In this document: piece after piece, positions 7,263 through 16,401 of the stretch
Position numbering within the stretch: the stretch's first letter is position 1
Layout: the number at the start of each line of letters is the position of its first letter
Source of the DNA: Streptomyces sp. A012304
GTDB taxonomy: Bacteria; Actinomycetota; Actinomycetes; Streptomycetales; Streptomycetaceae
Direction: 5' to 3'
DNA length: 64,000 bases
Assembly (NCBI RefSeq): GCF_026008495.1
Contig: NZ_BQUN01000095.1
Location: 169,797-233,796 of the forward strand
Notes under the pieces: generated by a model
Told to the model about the DNA's origin: nothing
What the model saw: the letters and a program-made list of their open reading frames with translations, nothing else
The model's database searches: none
Program-made: the position numbers and the translations under genes

Positions 7263-9659
7263 ATGCTGGAGGCGACACCGCTCACCGACGGCTGGATCCT
7301 GCGGCACGAGGGGGCGGAACTCCCGGCCGCGGTGCCGGGCTGTGTGCACACCGATCTGCTCGCGGCCGGGGTGATCCCGGACCCGTTCCTCGGCCGGAAC
7401 GAGACCGACGTCGCCTGGGTGGGGCGGCGCGCGTGGACGTACGAGACGCGGCTGCCGGAGGTGGCGTCCGGGCACGAGCAGACCGACCTCGTCTTCGAGG
7501 GGCTGGACACGGCCGCCGAGATCCTGGTGGACGGCCGGCTCGTGGGCCGGGTCCGCAACATGCACCGCTCCTATCGCTACGACGTGACCGGCCTCGGGGG
7601 GCCGCTGACCGTGCGGTTCCGCTCCGCCTACGCGGAGGCGGAGGCCGTGCGCGGGCGGCTCGGCGAGCGGCCCGCCGCGTACACCGAGCCGTACCAGTAC
7701 ATCCGCAAGATGGCCTGCTCCTTCGGCTGGGACTGGGGGCCGACCCTGGTGACGGCCGGGATCTGGCGGCCGGTGCGGCTGGAGCGCTGGTCGACGGCGC
7801 GGATCGCCCGGGTGCGCCCGCTGGTCACCGTCGAACGGGGCGTCGGCGTCGTCGAGCTCTGTGTCGACGTGGAGCGGACCCGGGCGGAGGCCGCGCTCAC
7901 CCTGGAGGCCCGGGTGGGCGGCCGACGGGTGCGGGCCGAGGTGCCGGGCACGAGCGCCGTCGTCCGGGTGGAGGTGCCGGACGCCGAGCTGTGGTGGCCG
8001 CGCGGGTACGGCCGACAGCCGCTGTACGACATGGAGTTGACGCTCCACCATGACGAGGCGCCGCTCGACGTCTGGCGCCGGCGGGTCGGCTTCCGCGAGG
8101 TCGGGCTGGACACCTCCGCGGACGCGCACGGCACCGGCTTCACCCTCGTCGTCAACGGCGAGCGGCTCTTCGCGCGGGGCGTGAACTGGATCCCGGACGA
8201 CGTCTTCCCCTCCCGGGTCACCCGCGAGCGCTACCGGGAGCGGCTGCGGCAGGCCGCGGACGCCGGAGTGGACCTGGTGCGGGTGTGGGGCGGCGGGATC
8301 TACGAGAGCGAGGACTTCTACGACGCCTGCGACGAGCTGGGCCTGCTGGTGTGGCAGGACTTCCCCTTCGCGTGCGCCGCCTATCCCGAGGAGCAGCCGC
8401 TGCGCGGCGAGGTGGAGGCGGAGGCCCGGGAGAACGTCGTACGGCTGATGCCGCATCCCTCGCTGGTGCTGTGGAACGGGAACAACGAGAACCTGTGGGG
8501 GTTCCGGGACTGGGGGTGGCAGGAGCGGCTCGGCGGGGACTCCTGGGGCGAGGGGTACTACCTGGGCGTCCTGCCGCGGGTGGTGGCCGAGCTGGATCCG
8601 ACCCGGCCGTACACGGCGGGCAGCCCCTGGTCGGGGTCGTGGCGGCGGCACCCGAACGATCCGGCGCACGGCACCCACCACTCGTGGGAGGTGTGGAACC
8701 GGGAGGACTACGCGCGGTACCGCGCGGACGTGCCGCGGTTCGTGGCCGAGTTCGGCTGGCAGGCGCCGCCCGCGTACGCCACGCTGCGGCGGGCGCTGCC
8801 GGGCGAGGGGCTCGCCCCGGACTCCCCCGGTGTGCTGCACCACCAGAAGGCCGAGGACGGCAACGGCAAGCTGGAGCGCGGGCTGGCCCGCCATTTCGCC
8901 GCCTGGCAGGGGGACTTCGACCGCTGGCACTACCTCACCCAGGTCAACCAGGCCCGTGCGGTGGCCGCCGGGATCGAGCACTGGCGGTCGCACTGGCCGG
9001 TCTGCGCGGGCACGGTCCTCTGGCAGCTCAACGACTGCTGGCCGGTGACCTCCTGGGCGGCGGTCGACGGGGACGGCCGGGAGAAACCGCTCTACCACGA
9101 GCTGCGCCGGCTGTACGCCGACCGGCTGCTGACCCTGCAACCTCGCGAGGGCGGGCTGGTGGCGGCGGCCGTCAACCAGGGCGCCGGGCGGTGGACGGGC
9201 ACGCTGGAGCTGCGGCGGATGACGGTCGCCGGGGACGTGCTCGGTTCGGCCCGGGTGGAGCTGGCCGCGGCGGCGCGGACGGTGGCCGAGGTGCCCGTGC
9301 CGGCGGAGCTGACGCCGGCCGGGGCGAAGGAGTTCCTGGTGGCCGACGCGTGGGAGTCCCCCGGTTCGAGCGGGGGCGGGCCGCGGGCGCTGCACTTCCC
9401 GGTGCCCGACCGTGAGGTCGCCTACCCGCGGCCGGAGTTCGAGGTGTCCGTCGTGCCGGGCGGCATCGAGGTGAGCGCCCGTACCCTCGTGCGGGACCTG
9501 CTGCTCCAGGCCGACCGGCTGGATCCCCGGGCGCGGGCCGACCGGGGGCTCGTGACGCTGCTTCCCGGGGAACGGGTGACCATCGGGGTGGCGGGCTGGG
9601 AGACTCCGGACGCCGACGCCGCCCGCGCGGCCCTGTACTGCCTGGAGCCCATGACATGA
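7263..9659 (+). CDS. GH2 beta-mannosidase
   Basis: A 798-residue exo-acting enzyme that removes beta-linked mannose from non-reducing ends. Domain order is the GH2 sugar-binding jelly roll (about 1-200), immunoglobulin-like domain (about 200-290), catalytic TIM barrel (about 290-650) and C-terminal beta domains. The acid/base is Glu409 in WNGNNEN, the beta-mannosidase form of the motif. The nucleophile is Glu496 in VAEFGWQ. WGPTLVTAGIW is a further family marker. ATG 7263 has AGGGAG at the right distance; a GTG six bases earlier is in frame but overlaps that ribosome site. There is no signal peptide, so it acts on imported oligosaccharides. It overlaps the LacI gene by four bases. Confidence 0.93.
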   Translation: MLEATPLTDGWILRHEGAELPAAVPGCVHTDLLAAGVIPDPFLGRNETDVAWVGRRAWTYETRLPEVASGHEQTDLVFEGLDTAAEILVDGRLVGRVRNMHRSYRYDVTGLGGPLTVRFRSAYAEAEAVRGRLGERPAAYTEPYQYIRKMACSFGWDWGPTLVTAGIWRPVRLERWSTARIARVRPLVTVERGVGVVELCVDVERTRAEAALTLEARVGGRRVRAEVPGTSAVVRVEVPDAELWWPRGYGRQPLYDMELTLHHDEAPLDVWRRRVGFREVGLDTSADAHGTGFTLVVNGERLFARGVNWIPDDVFPSRVTRERYRERLRQAADAGVDLVRVWGGGIYESEDFYDACDELGLLVWQDFPFACAAYPEEQPLRGEVEAEARENVVRLMPHPSLVLWNGNNENLWGFRDWGWQERLGGDSWGEGYYLGVLPRVVAELDPTRPYTAGSPWSGSWRRHPNDPAHGTHHSWEVWNREDYARYRADVPRFVAEFGWQAPPAYATLRRALPGEGLAPDSPGVLHHQKAEDGNGKLERGLARHFAAWQGDFDRWHYLTQVNQARAVAAGIEHWRSHWPVCAGTVLWQLNDCWPVTSWAAVDGDGREKPLYHELRRLYADRLLTLQPREGGLVAAAVNQGAGRWTGTLELRRMTVAGDVLGSARVELAAAARTVAEVPVPAELTPAGAKEFLVADAWESPGSSGGGPRALHFPVPDREVAYPRPEFEVSVVPGGIEVSARTLVRDLLLQADRLDPRARADRGLVTLLPGERVTIGVAGWETPDADAARAALYCLEPMT

Positions 9660-10684
9660 CCGCACCCCGTGTCACCATCAAGGACGTCGCCGCGCGCGCC
9701 GGCGTGTCCAAGGGGGCCGTCTCGCTCGCCTTCAACCGCAAGCCGGGGCTGTCGGAGGCGACCCGGGACCGCATCTTCGCGGCGGCGCGGGAGCTGGGCT
9801 GGGAACCGAACCTGACCGCGCGGTCGCTGTCGAGTTCGCGGGTGGACGTGGTGGGGCTCGCGATCTGCCGGCCGGCGCGGATGCTGGGCCTGGAGCCGTT
9901 CTACATGGAGTTCGTCTCCGGGGTGGAGAGCGTGCTGAGCGAGCGCTCCTGCTCGCTGCTGCTGCGGCTGGTGCGCAGCCCGGAGGAGGAGGTCGGCGTC
10001 CAGGAGTCGTGGTGGCGGGGCCGGCAGGTCGGCGGGTCGATCCTGGTGGACTTCCGGGCGGACGATCCCCGGGTGGCGGCGGCCGAGCGGCTCGCGATGC
10101 CGGTGGTCGCCGTCGGGCATCCCTCGCTGACCGGGGGCCTGACCTCGGTGTGGACCGACGACGCCACGGCCGTCACCGAGGCGGTGCGCTATCTGGCGGC
10201 GCTCGGGCACCGGCGGATCGCCCGGGTCGGCGGGGCGGCGGCCCTCGGGCACACCGTCATGCGGACCGCGGCCTTCGACGAGGCGGCGCGCGCGGTGGGA
10301 CTGACCGGAGCCTGGCAGGTCGACACCGACTACTCCGGGGAGGCCGGCGCCCGGGCCACCCGCTCGCTGCTGGCCGCCGCCCCGCCGGAACGTCCGACGG
10401 CGATCGTCTACGACAACGACATCATGGCGGTGGCGGGTCTGTCGGTGGCGGCCGAGATGGGGCTCGCCGTGCCGCGCGACGTGTCCCTGCTGGCGTGGGA
10501 CGACTCCCAGCTGTGCCGTCTCACCCATCCGCCGCTGTCCGCGATGAGCCACGACGTGCACGGATTCGGCGCGGAGGCGGCCCGTACGCTGTTCGGGGTG
10601 ATCACCGGGGAGGGCCCGGGGTCCCATCCGGTGCCGACGCCGGTCCTGACGCCGAGGGGGTCGACGGCGCCTCCGACGGTGTGA
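9656..10684 (+). CDS. LacI-family transcriptional regulator
   Basis: A 342-residue repressor-type protein. The LacI helix-turn-helix is at residues 6-55 (VTIKDVAARAGVSKGAVSLA, then the hinge helix LTARSLSSSRVDVVGL). A periplasmic-binding-like ligand domain follows, with the usual ALGHRRIARVGG and VSLLAWDDS motifs. Its ATG overlaps the beta-mannosidase stop (ATGA), so both are made together, and the two ACCGGT sites at 7185-7250 are its probable operators. The effector is inferred to be a mannoside or mannose derivative. Confidence 0.92.
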   Translation: MTAPRVTIKDVAARAGVSKGAVSLAFNRKPGLSEATRDRIFAAARELGWEPNLTARSLSSSRVDVVGLAICRPARMLGLEPFYMEFVSGVESVLSERSCSLLLRLVRSPEEEVGVQESWWRGRQVGGSILVDFRADDPRVAAAERLAMPVVAVGHPSLTGGLTSVWTDDATAVTEAVRYLAALGHRRIARVGGAAALGHTVMRTAAFDEAARAVGLTGAWQVDTDYSGEAGARATRSLLAAAPPERPTAIVYDNDIMAVAGLSVAAEMGLAVPRDVSLLAWDDSQLCRLTHPPLSAMSHDVHGFGAEAARTLFGVITGEGPGSHPVPTPVLTPRGSTAPPTV

Positions 10685-10724
10685 CCTTCACCGCTTGGGG
10701 CGAGGGGGCTGGGCAGCCTGGTTA

Positions 10725-10760
10725 CTCATAAGTAGCATGGGTGCTGAGCGCGCGCTCAGC
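10725..10760. promoter_or_regulatory. operator-like palindromes upstream of fadA
   Basis: GCTGAGCGCGCGCTCAGC (10743-10760) is a perfect 18-bp palindrome 43 bp before the fadA start. Just upstream, TTACTCATAAGTAG contains TACT-CATA-AGTA, an inverted repeat of the kind seen before actinobacterial fatty-acid genes. A TetR/FadR-type repressor is plausible; none is encoded nearby. Confidence 0.5.
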
Positions 10761-10802
10761 GTGCCGCAGCAGTGCCATCCCGCACCCTGGAGGAGAGCCA
10801 TC

Positions 10803-12020
10803 GTGCCTCGTACCGTCAGGGACGTCGTCTTCGTCGACGGCGTCCGTACCCCGTTCGGCAAGGCGGGCCCGAAGGGCATCTACCACGAGACCCGCGCCGA
10901 CGACCTCGTCGTGAAGGCGATCCGGGAGCTGCTGCGCCGCAACCCCGGTCTCGACCCGAAGAAGATCGACGAGGTCGCCATCGCCGCGACCACGCAGATC
11001 GGCGACCAGGGCCTGACCATCGGCCGCACGGCCGGGATCCTGGCCGGTCTCCCCCAGTCGGTCCCCGGCTACTCCATCGACCGCATGTGCGCCGGTGCCC
11101 TGACCGCCGTCACCACGGTCGCCGGCTCCGTCGCCTTCGGCGCGTACGACATCGCCGTCGCGGGCGGTGTCGAGCACATGGGCCGTCACCCGATGGGCGA
11201 GGGCGTCGACCCCAACCCGCGGTTCGTCAGCGAGAAGCTGGTCGACGAGTCCGCCCTGTTCATGGGCATGACCGCGGAGAACCTGCACGACCGCTACCCG
11301 CAGATCACCAAGCTGCGCGCCGACGAGTACGCCGTGCGCTCGCAGGAGAAGGCCGCCAAGGCGTACGCCAACGGCAAGATCCAGGCCGACCTGGTGCCGA
11401 TCTCCGTGCGCCGCACCAACCCCGAGGGCGGCGAGACCGGCTGGGGCCTGGTCACCGCCGACGAGCCGATGCGCCCGGGCACGACCCTGGAGAACCTCCA
11501 GGGCCTGAAGACCCCGTTCCGTGTGCACGGCCGGGTCACCGCCGGCAACGCGGCCGGTCTGAACGACGGCGCCACCGCCTCGCTCATCGCCTCCGAGGAC
11601 TTCGCCCGCGAGAACGGCCTGCCGGTCAAGATGCGCCTGGTCTCCTACTCCTTCGCGGGTGTGGAGCCGGAGGTCATGGGCTACGGCCCGATCCCGGCCA
11701 CGGAGAAGGCCCTCGCGCAGGCGGGCCTGTCCATCTCCGACATCGGTCTGTTCGAGATCAACGAGGCGTTCGCCGTCCAGGTCCTGGCCTTCCTCGACCA
11801 CTACGGCATCGCCGACGACGACGAGCGCGTCAACCAGTACGGCGGCGCCATCGCCTTCGGTCACCCGCTGGCCTCCTCCGGTGTGCGTCTGATGACGCAG
11901 CTGGCCCGCCAGTTCGAGGAGCAGCCGCACGTCCGCTACGGCCTGACCACCATGTGCGTCGGCTTCGGCATGGGCGCGACGGTCATCTGGGAGAACCCGC
12001 ACTTCGAGGGGGACAAGTGA
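10803..12020 (+). CDS. fadA: acetyl-CoA C-acyltransferase (thiolase)
   Basis: A 405-residue type I thiolase, the last step of beta-oxidation (3-ketoacyl-CoA plus CoA to acetyl-CoA). The nucleophilic cysteine is Cys96 in SIDRMCAGAL. The C-terminal catalytic motifs are NEAFAVQ, GGAIAFGHPLASSG and the second cysteine in TTMCVGFGMGA. GTG 10803 follows GGAGGAGAGCC; the frame is open upstream but lacks homology. Its stop overlaps the fadB start (GTGA), as expected for the two subunits of the trifunctional complex. Confidence 0.95.
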   Translation: MPRTVRDVVFVDGVRTPFGKAGPKGIYHETRADDLVVKAIRELLRRNPGLDPKKIDEVAIAATTQIGDQGLTIGRTAGILAGLPQSVPGYSIDRMCAGALTAVTTVAGSVAFGAYDIAVAGGVEHMGRHPMGEGVDPNPRFVSEKLVDESALFMGMTAENLHDRYPQITKLRADEYAVRSQEKAAKAYANGKIQADLVPISVRRTNPEGGETGWGLVTADEPMRPGTTLENLQGLKTPFRVHGRVTAGNAAGLNDGATASLIASEDFARENGLPVKMRLVSYSFAGVEPEVMGYGPIPATEKALAQAGLSISDIGLFEINEAFAVQVLAFLDHYGIADDDERVNQYGGAIAFGHPLASSGVRLMTQLARQFEEQPHVRYGLTTMCVGFGMGATVIWENPHFEGDK

Positions 12021-14146
12021 GCACCACCGCCGAGCTTTTGAAGCAGGCCTCGGAACTGTTCCCGGACGAGGTCGTCACGAGCGCGCACGTACGCCACCTC
12101 GACCTGCCGTCCGGCGCCGGGCGCTTCGCCCTGATCACGCTGGACAACGGCTTCGACCACACCAAGCCGACCACCTTCGGACCGGCCTCGCTCGCGAACC
12201 TCGACACCGCGATCGACCAGGTCGAGAAGGAGGCCGCGGACGGCGAGATCGTCGGCGTCGGCATCACCGGCAAGCCGTTCATCTTCGCGGTCGGCGCCGA
12301 CCTCAAGGGCGTCGAACTGCTGAAGGAGTACGAGCACGCGCTCGCCATCGGCAAGGGCGGCCACGAGGTCTTCAAGCGCCTCGCCGGCCTCGCCGTGCCG
12401 ACCTTCGCGTACTACAACGGCGCGGCCATGGGCGGCGGCGTCGAGGTCGGTCTGCACTGCACCTACCGCACGGTGTCCGCGGCCCTCCCGGCGTTCTCCC
12501 TGCCCGAGGTCTTCCTCGGCCTGGTCCCCGGCTGGGGCGGCTGCACGCTGCTGCCGAACCTGATCGGCGCGGAGAAGGCCGTCTCGGTGATCATCGAGAA
12601 CAGCCTCAACCAGAACAAGCAGCTCAAGGGCGCGCAGGTCTACGAGCTCGGCATCGCCGACGCCCTGTTCGAGGGCGCGGACTTCCTTGAGCAGTCGCTG
12701 ATCTGGACGGCGTCCGTCCTCAAGGGCGAGATCGTCGTCGAGCGCCCGGTGATCGACCGCGGCGAGGCCTGGGACCAGGCCGTCGCCAAGGGCCGCTTCA
12801 TCGCGGACGGCAAGGTGCACGGCGCGGCCCCGGCCGCCTACCGCGCCCTGGACATCGTCGCCGCCGCCAAGAACGGCGACCTCCAGCAGGGCTACGACGC
12901 CGAGGACAAGGCCCTCGCCGACCTGATCATGGGCGGTGAACTGCGCGCCGGCATCTACGCCTTCAACCTGGTGCAGAAGCGCGGCAAGCGCCCGGCGGGC
13001 GCCCCGGACAAGAACCTGGCGCGTCCGGTCACCAAGGTCGGCGTCGTCGGCGCCGGTCTGATGGCCTCGCAGCTGGCGCTGCTGTTCCTGCGCCGCCTGG
13101 AGGTCCCGGTCGTCCTCACGGACATCGACCAGGAGCGCGTCGACAAGGGTGTGGGCTACGTCCACGCCGAGATCGACAAGCTGCTCGGCAAGGGCCGGAT
13201 CAACCAGGACAAGGCCAACCGCCTCAAGGCGCTGGTGACCGGTGTCCTGGACAAGGCCGAGGGCTTCTCCGACGCGGACTTCATCATCGAGGCCGTGTTC
13301 GAGGAGATCGGCGTCAAGCAGCAGGTGTTCGCGGAGGTCGAGGCGGTCGCCCCGGCGCACGCGATCCTCGCCACCAACACCTCCTCGCTGTCGGTGTCGG
13401 AGATGGCGTCGAAGCTCCAGCACCCCGAGCGGGTCGTCGGCTTCCACTTCTTCAACCCGGTCGCCGTGCTGCCGCTGCTGGAGATCGTGCGCGGCGAGAA
13501 GACCGACGACGCCTCGCTGGCCACGGCGTTCGCCGTCGCCAAGAAGCTGAAGAAGACCGCGGTCCTGGTGAAGGACGCCCCGGCGTTCGTCGTGAACCGC
13601 ATCCTGACCCGCTTCATGGGCGAGGTCCAGAACGTCATCGACGAGGGCACCCCGGTCGCGGTCGCGGAGAAGGCGGTGGAGCCCCTGGGCCTGCCGATGT
13701 CCCCGCTGGTCCTGCTGGAGCTGGTCGGCCCGGCCATCGGCCTGCATGTCTCCGAGACGCTCAACCGGGCGTTCCCGGACCGCTTCAAGGTCTCCCCGAA
13801 CCTCAAGGCGGTCGTCGAGGCGGGCAAGCGCGGCTTCTACGTCTACGACAGCGGCAAGCCCGAGCTGGACCCGGAGGTCGCCGCGCTGCTGAAGCAGGGC
13901 GATGTCGCCCTCACCGAGGAGCAGGTGCGGGCGCGGGTCCTGGAGGCGGTGGCGCAGGAGATCGGGCTCATGCTCGACGAGGGCGTCGTCGCCGAGGCCC
14001 AGGACATCGACCTGTGCCTGATCACCGGCGCCGGCTGGCCCTTCCACTTGGGCGGCATCACGCCGTACCTGGACCGTGAGGGTGTGTCGGAGCGGGTGAA
14101 CGGCAAGCGGTTCCTGGCTCCGGGCGTGGCGTCGATCCCGGCGTGA
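12017..14146 (+). CDS. fadB: fatty-acid oxidation complex alpha subunit (enoyl-CoA hydratase / 3-hydroxyacyl-CoA dehydrogenase)
   Basis: A 709-residue bifunctional beta-oxidation enzyme. The N-terminal crotonase domain (about 1-280) has the oxyanion-hole segments FAVGADLKGVE and YNGAAMGGGVEVG, then LPEVFLGLVPGWGG. A Rossmann NAD-binding domain starts near residue 335 (VGVVGAGLMASQLALLFLRR). The dehydrogenase motif ATNTSSLSVSEMA and the HFFNPVAVLPLLEIVRG segment follow, with the C-terminal helical domain to the end. The GTG start overlaps fadA. A strong hairpin at 14168-14204 ends the operon. Confidence 0.95.
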   Translation: MSTTAELLKQASELFPDEVVTSAHVRHLDLPSGAGRFALITLDNGFDHTKPTTFGPASLANLDTAIDQVEKEAADGEIVGVGITGKPFIFAVGADLKGVELLKEYEHALAIGKGGHEVFKRLAGLAVPTFAYYNGAAMGGGVEVGLHCTYRTVSAALPAFSLPEVFLGLVPGWGGCTLLPNLIGAEKAVSVIIENSLNQNKQLKGAQVYELGIADALFEGADFLEQSLIWTASVLKGEIVVERPVIDRGEAWDQAVAKGRFIADGKVHGAAPAAYRALDIVAAAKNGDLQQGYDAEDKALADLIMGGELRAGIYAFNLVQKRGKRPAGAPDKNLARPVTKVGVVGAGLMASQLALLFLRRLEVPVVLTDIDQERVDKGVGYVHAEIDKLLGKGRINQDKANRLKALVTGVLDKAEGFSDADFIIEAVFEEIGVKQQVFAEVEAVAPAHAILATNTSSLSVSEMASKLQHPERVVGFHFFNPVAVLPLLEIVRGEKTDDASLATAFAVAKKLKKTAVLVKDAPAFVVNRILTRFMGEVQNVIDEGTPVAVAEKAVEPLGLPMSPLVLLELVGPAIGLHVSETLNRAFPDRFKVSPNLKAVVEAGKRGFYVYDSGKPELDPEVAALLKQGDVALTEEQVRARVLEAVAQEIGLMLDEGVVAEAQDIDLCLITGAGWPFHLGGITPYLDREGVSERVNGKRFLAPGVASIPA

Positions 14147-14167
14147 CGCCCGCCCCGCGGGGCAGGT

Positions 14168-14204
14168 GAAGAGGGCCTCCGCCGTCATGGCGGAGGCCCT
14201 CTTC
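14168..14204. terminator. bidirectional terminator hairpin after fadB
   Basis: GAAGAGGGCCTCCGCC pairs perfectly with 14189-14204 around a five-base loop (16-bp stem). It lies 21 bp after the fadB stop and directly abuts the stop codon of the convergent miniprotein gene, so it can serve both strands. Confidence 0.85.
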
Positions 14205-14360
14205 TCACGCGCTCGCGTCGTCCTGTCGTTCGGCCGCGGCGAGCCGCGCCCTCAGTTCGGCGTTCTCCGCCTCCAGGGCCACCATGCGCTTGCGCGCGAA
14301 GTACAGCTCCAGGACGGCGTCCTGGAACTCGGCGACGAGCTGTTCGGGGGTCAGTTCCAT
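14205..14360 (-). CDS. 51-residue coiled-coil miniprotein
   Basis: ATG at 14358-14360 reads MELTPEQLVAEFQDAVLELY and continues to a TGA at 14205-14207, immediately before the terminator. The sequence is almost entirely helical, with a leucine-type heptad pattern (VALEAENAELRARLAAAERQ) and a charged tail. It starts 11 bp after the stop of the Tat-secreted protein gene and is probably co-transcribed with it. No family is recognised. The codon pattern, lack of rare codons and neat fit between gene and terminator argue that it is real. Confidence 0.75.
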   Translation of the reverse strand: MELTPEQLVAEFQDAVLELYFARKRMVALEAENAELRARLAAAERQDDASA

Positions 14361-14371
14361 GGGGGTGCGCC

Positions 14372-15070
14372 TCACGCCAGCCGGACGGGTGTGCTGTTGA
14401 TGCCCTTCCAGTACAGCTTGCCGCCCTGGGCGTAGAGGGAGCCGCCACCGGCCGTGGCGGGCGCGTTGTTCGGCTCCGTGTCGACGTCCGCGAGCCGCAC
14501 CGCGCCCTCGGCGAGGATGGCCGAGTGGGCGTTGGCGCCCTGGACCACGTGGAGTTGGGACTCGGGAGCGTTGCCACGGCCGACGCCTATGCCGGTCAGG
14601 CCGTTGCCCTTGACGACGAAGTCGTCCAGGCCCTTGTTGTTGCGCAGGACGAGCAGCGCGCCCTTGGTCGGGCCGGTGGTGGCGGTCACGAAGATGCCCT
14701 GGGCGGCGGTGCCGCCCTGATCGACGGTGCCGGTGGTCTTCAGGTCGATCGACAGGGCGGACCCGTCGGCGTCCGAACCGTCGAGGTAGCCGTTGTGGGT
14801 GATCTTCAGGGTGCCGCGCGCGGTCTCCGCGCCGGCCAGGTTCATGGCCGAGGTGGCCGGGTTCTTCGAGGTCACGTTGAGCGCCGAGGCCGGTCCGGAG
14901 GTGGCGGCGCAGTTGATGGTGACCGTGTACGCCGTCGTCGACGAGCTCCAGAAGTTGGCGGGCGCGGCGTAGTCGGTGTACTCGCCGTCGGCGGCCGCCT
15001 CCGTGCCGGCCGCGACGGTGACCGCGCCGGCGGTGAAGGCGCCGAGGAACACTCTTCGTCCCACTGCCAT
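14372..15070 (-). CDS. Tat-exported protein with tail-fibre-like C-terminus
   Basis: A 232-residue protein beginning MAVGRRVFLGAFTAGAVTVA, a twin-arginine signal with an alanine-rich cleavage region near residue 28. The mature part is rich in Gly, Ala, Thr and Asn and looks beta-structured, with a repeated pattern of short strands. The C-terminus (GGGSLYAQGGKLYWKGINST) resembles the end of phage tail-fibre or beta-helix domains. I know of no enzymatic activity. A GTG at 15082 in the same frame is an alternative start; neither has a strong ribosome site. Downstream lies the coiled-coil miniprotein. Confidence 0.75.
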   Translation of the reverse strand: MAVGRRVFLGAFTAGAVTVAAGTEAAADGEYTDYAAPANFWSSSTTAYTVTINCAATSGPASALNVTSKNPATSAMNLAGAETARGTLKITHNGYLDGSDADGSALSIDLKTTGTVDQGGTAAQGIFVTATTGPTKGALLVLRNNKGLDDFVVKGNGLTGIGVGRGNAPESQLHVVQGANAHSAILAEGAVRLADVDTEPNNAPATAGGGSLYAQGGKLYWKGINSTPVRLA

Positions 15071-15304
15071 GGGTGTACTCACATTCCGTGTCGTCGATCC
15101 GCTGTCGCCGGTGCGTTCCGTCGAAAGCGCTGTGGGGATCATGTGATCACCCCGCACGAGACGAGCACAACGCCGTTCCGGCCGCTGAGGAGGGCCCGGG
15201 GACCGGGGCGCCACGCCGGTCACCGTCGCCCGCGCACGGCACGAGCAGAGCCCGATCGCGCCCCCGCCCAGCGCCCGGCACGAGCACACCCCGGCCGCTC
15301 CGTC

Positions 15305-16354
15305 TCACACTTCCTGCCACGCCTTCAGCGCGAGTCCCGGCTCGTCCTTGCGGCGGGTGACCAGCAGGCGGCCGGACGACGGGGAGAGGGTCGCGGCGGC
15401 CACCCGGTTCTCGTGGTCCTTGGCGAGGGCCACCTCGGCGTCCGGTGGCAGGCCCGGGCCGGACTCCGTCCACCAGGCGCCGGCCGCTTCCTCCTCGGTG
15501 GGGTAGGCGGCGAAGGCGACCCGGCCGCTCGCCGAGCGCTGGGCGAGCAACGTGCAGTCGTGGCCGTCGAGTTCGCAGCGCACGGCCGCGACCGGGCCGG
15601 GACCCGCGGCGGCGAGCACCGGGACCGGCTTGCTGCCGGGGCGCCACGCGCACACGTCACCGGACTCGTCGGTGAAGAAGAGGGTGGTGCGGTCGGCGGA
15701 GGTGGCCAGGGCCCGCAGCGTGCGGGGGCGGACCGGTACCTCCAGCGTCTCCTCCCACACCGGGATCGTGCCGGGCTTCGCCTGCCGGTAGTACAGGATC
15801 GCGCCGGAGACGGCCGCGTACGCCTCGACGCACCCGGACTCCGCCGTGACCGCCACCGGCGCCCCCTGCACGCCCTGCCCCTTGAGGTCGCGCCACGGGT
15901 CCCAACCGCCCCGCTCCTTCTGCGCGACCATGCTGATTCCGGTGCCGACGTTGCGGACGAAGACATGCGCCCGGCCCTGGGCGTCCACCGCCACGGCGGG
16001 CGTGCCGGTACGCTCGCCCTTCTTGTTGGGGTGGCCGATGGGAGACCAGTCCAGGGCCGCGAGCAGGGGCCGGTAGTGGGTGGAGTGCACCAGGACCGAC
16101 TCCCCCGACCCGGTGGACCGCCAGGACGCCAGGTGGGCGTACCCGTCGGCGCCGTGGCCGACGGCCACGCCGGGATGCACCTTGTCGTCGCCGCCCACCT
16201 CGCGAGGCGGATCCCAGGCGCCGCCCGGGATCCGCTCCGCCCGGCACAGGGCGCCGTCGTCCGACGTCAGGTAGACACTGAGCCGCCCGTCGCGGCCGCG
16301 TATGAGCCATTCGCCGTTCACCCGCTCACTGTATGTCGGCGGCTGCCCGGTCAT
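15305..16354 (-). CDS. beta-propeller-like protein of unknown function
   Basis: A 349-residue protein without signal peptide. It is built of repeated units with patterns such as GTPAVAVDAQGRAHVFVRN and HPGVAVGHGADGYAHLASW, separated by about 45-50 residues. That is typical of a PLL/tachylectin-like or sialidase-like propeller that binds sugars. No catalytic motif is visible. The ATG at 16354 follows a plausible start region and the gene is divergent from the NYN-like gene. It may be a lectin-type cytosolic or non-classically exported protein; I cannot tell which. Confidence 0.7.
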   Translation of the reverse strand: MTGQPPTYSERVNGEWLIRGRDGRLSVYLTSDDGALCRAERIPGGAWDPPREVGGDDKVHPGVAVGHGADGYAHLASWRSTGSGESVLVHSTHYRPLLAALDWSPIGHPNKKGERTGTPAVAVDAQGRAHVFVRNVGTGISMVAQKERGGWDPWRDLKGQGVQGAPVAVTAESGCVEAYAAVSGAILYYRQAKPGTIPVWEETLEVPVRPRTLRALATSADRTTLFFTDESGDVCAWRPGSKPVPVLAAAGPGPVAAVRCELDGHDCTLLAQRSASGRVAFAAYPTEEEAAGAWWTESGPGLPPDAEVALAKDHENRVAAATLSPSSGRLLVTRRKDEPGLALKAWQEV

Positions 16355-16401
16355 GTCGCGTGGGGCGGGTCCGTGGCGACGGGCGTGCGACCCTGGGCCC
16401 C

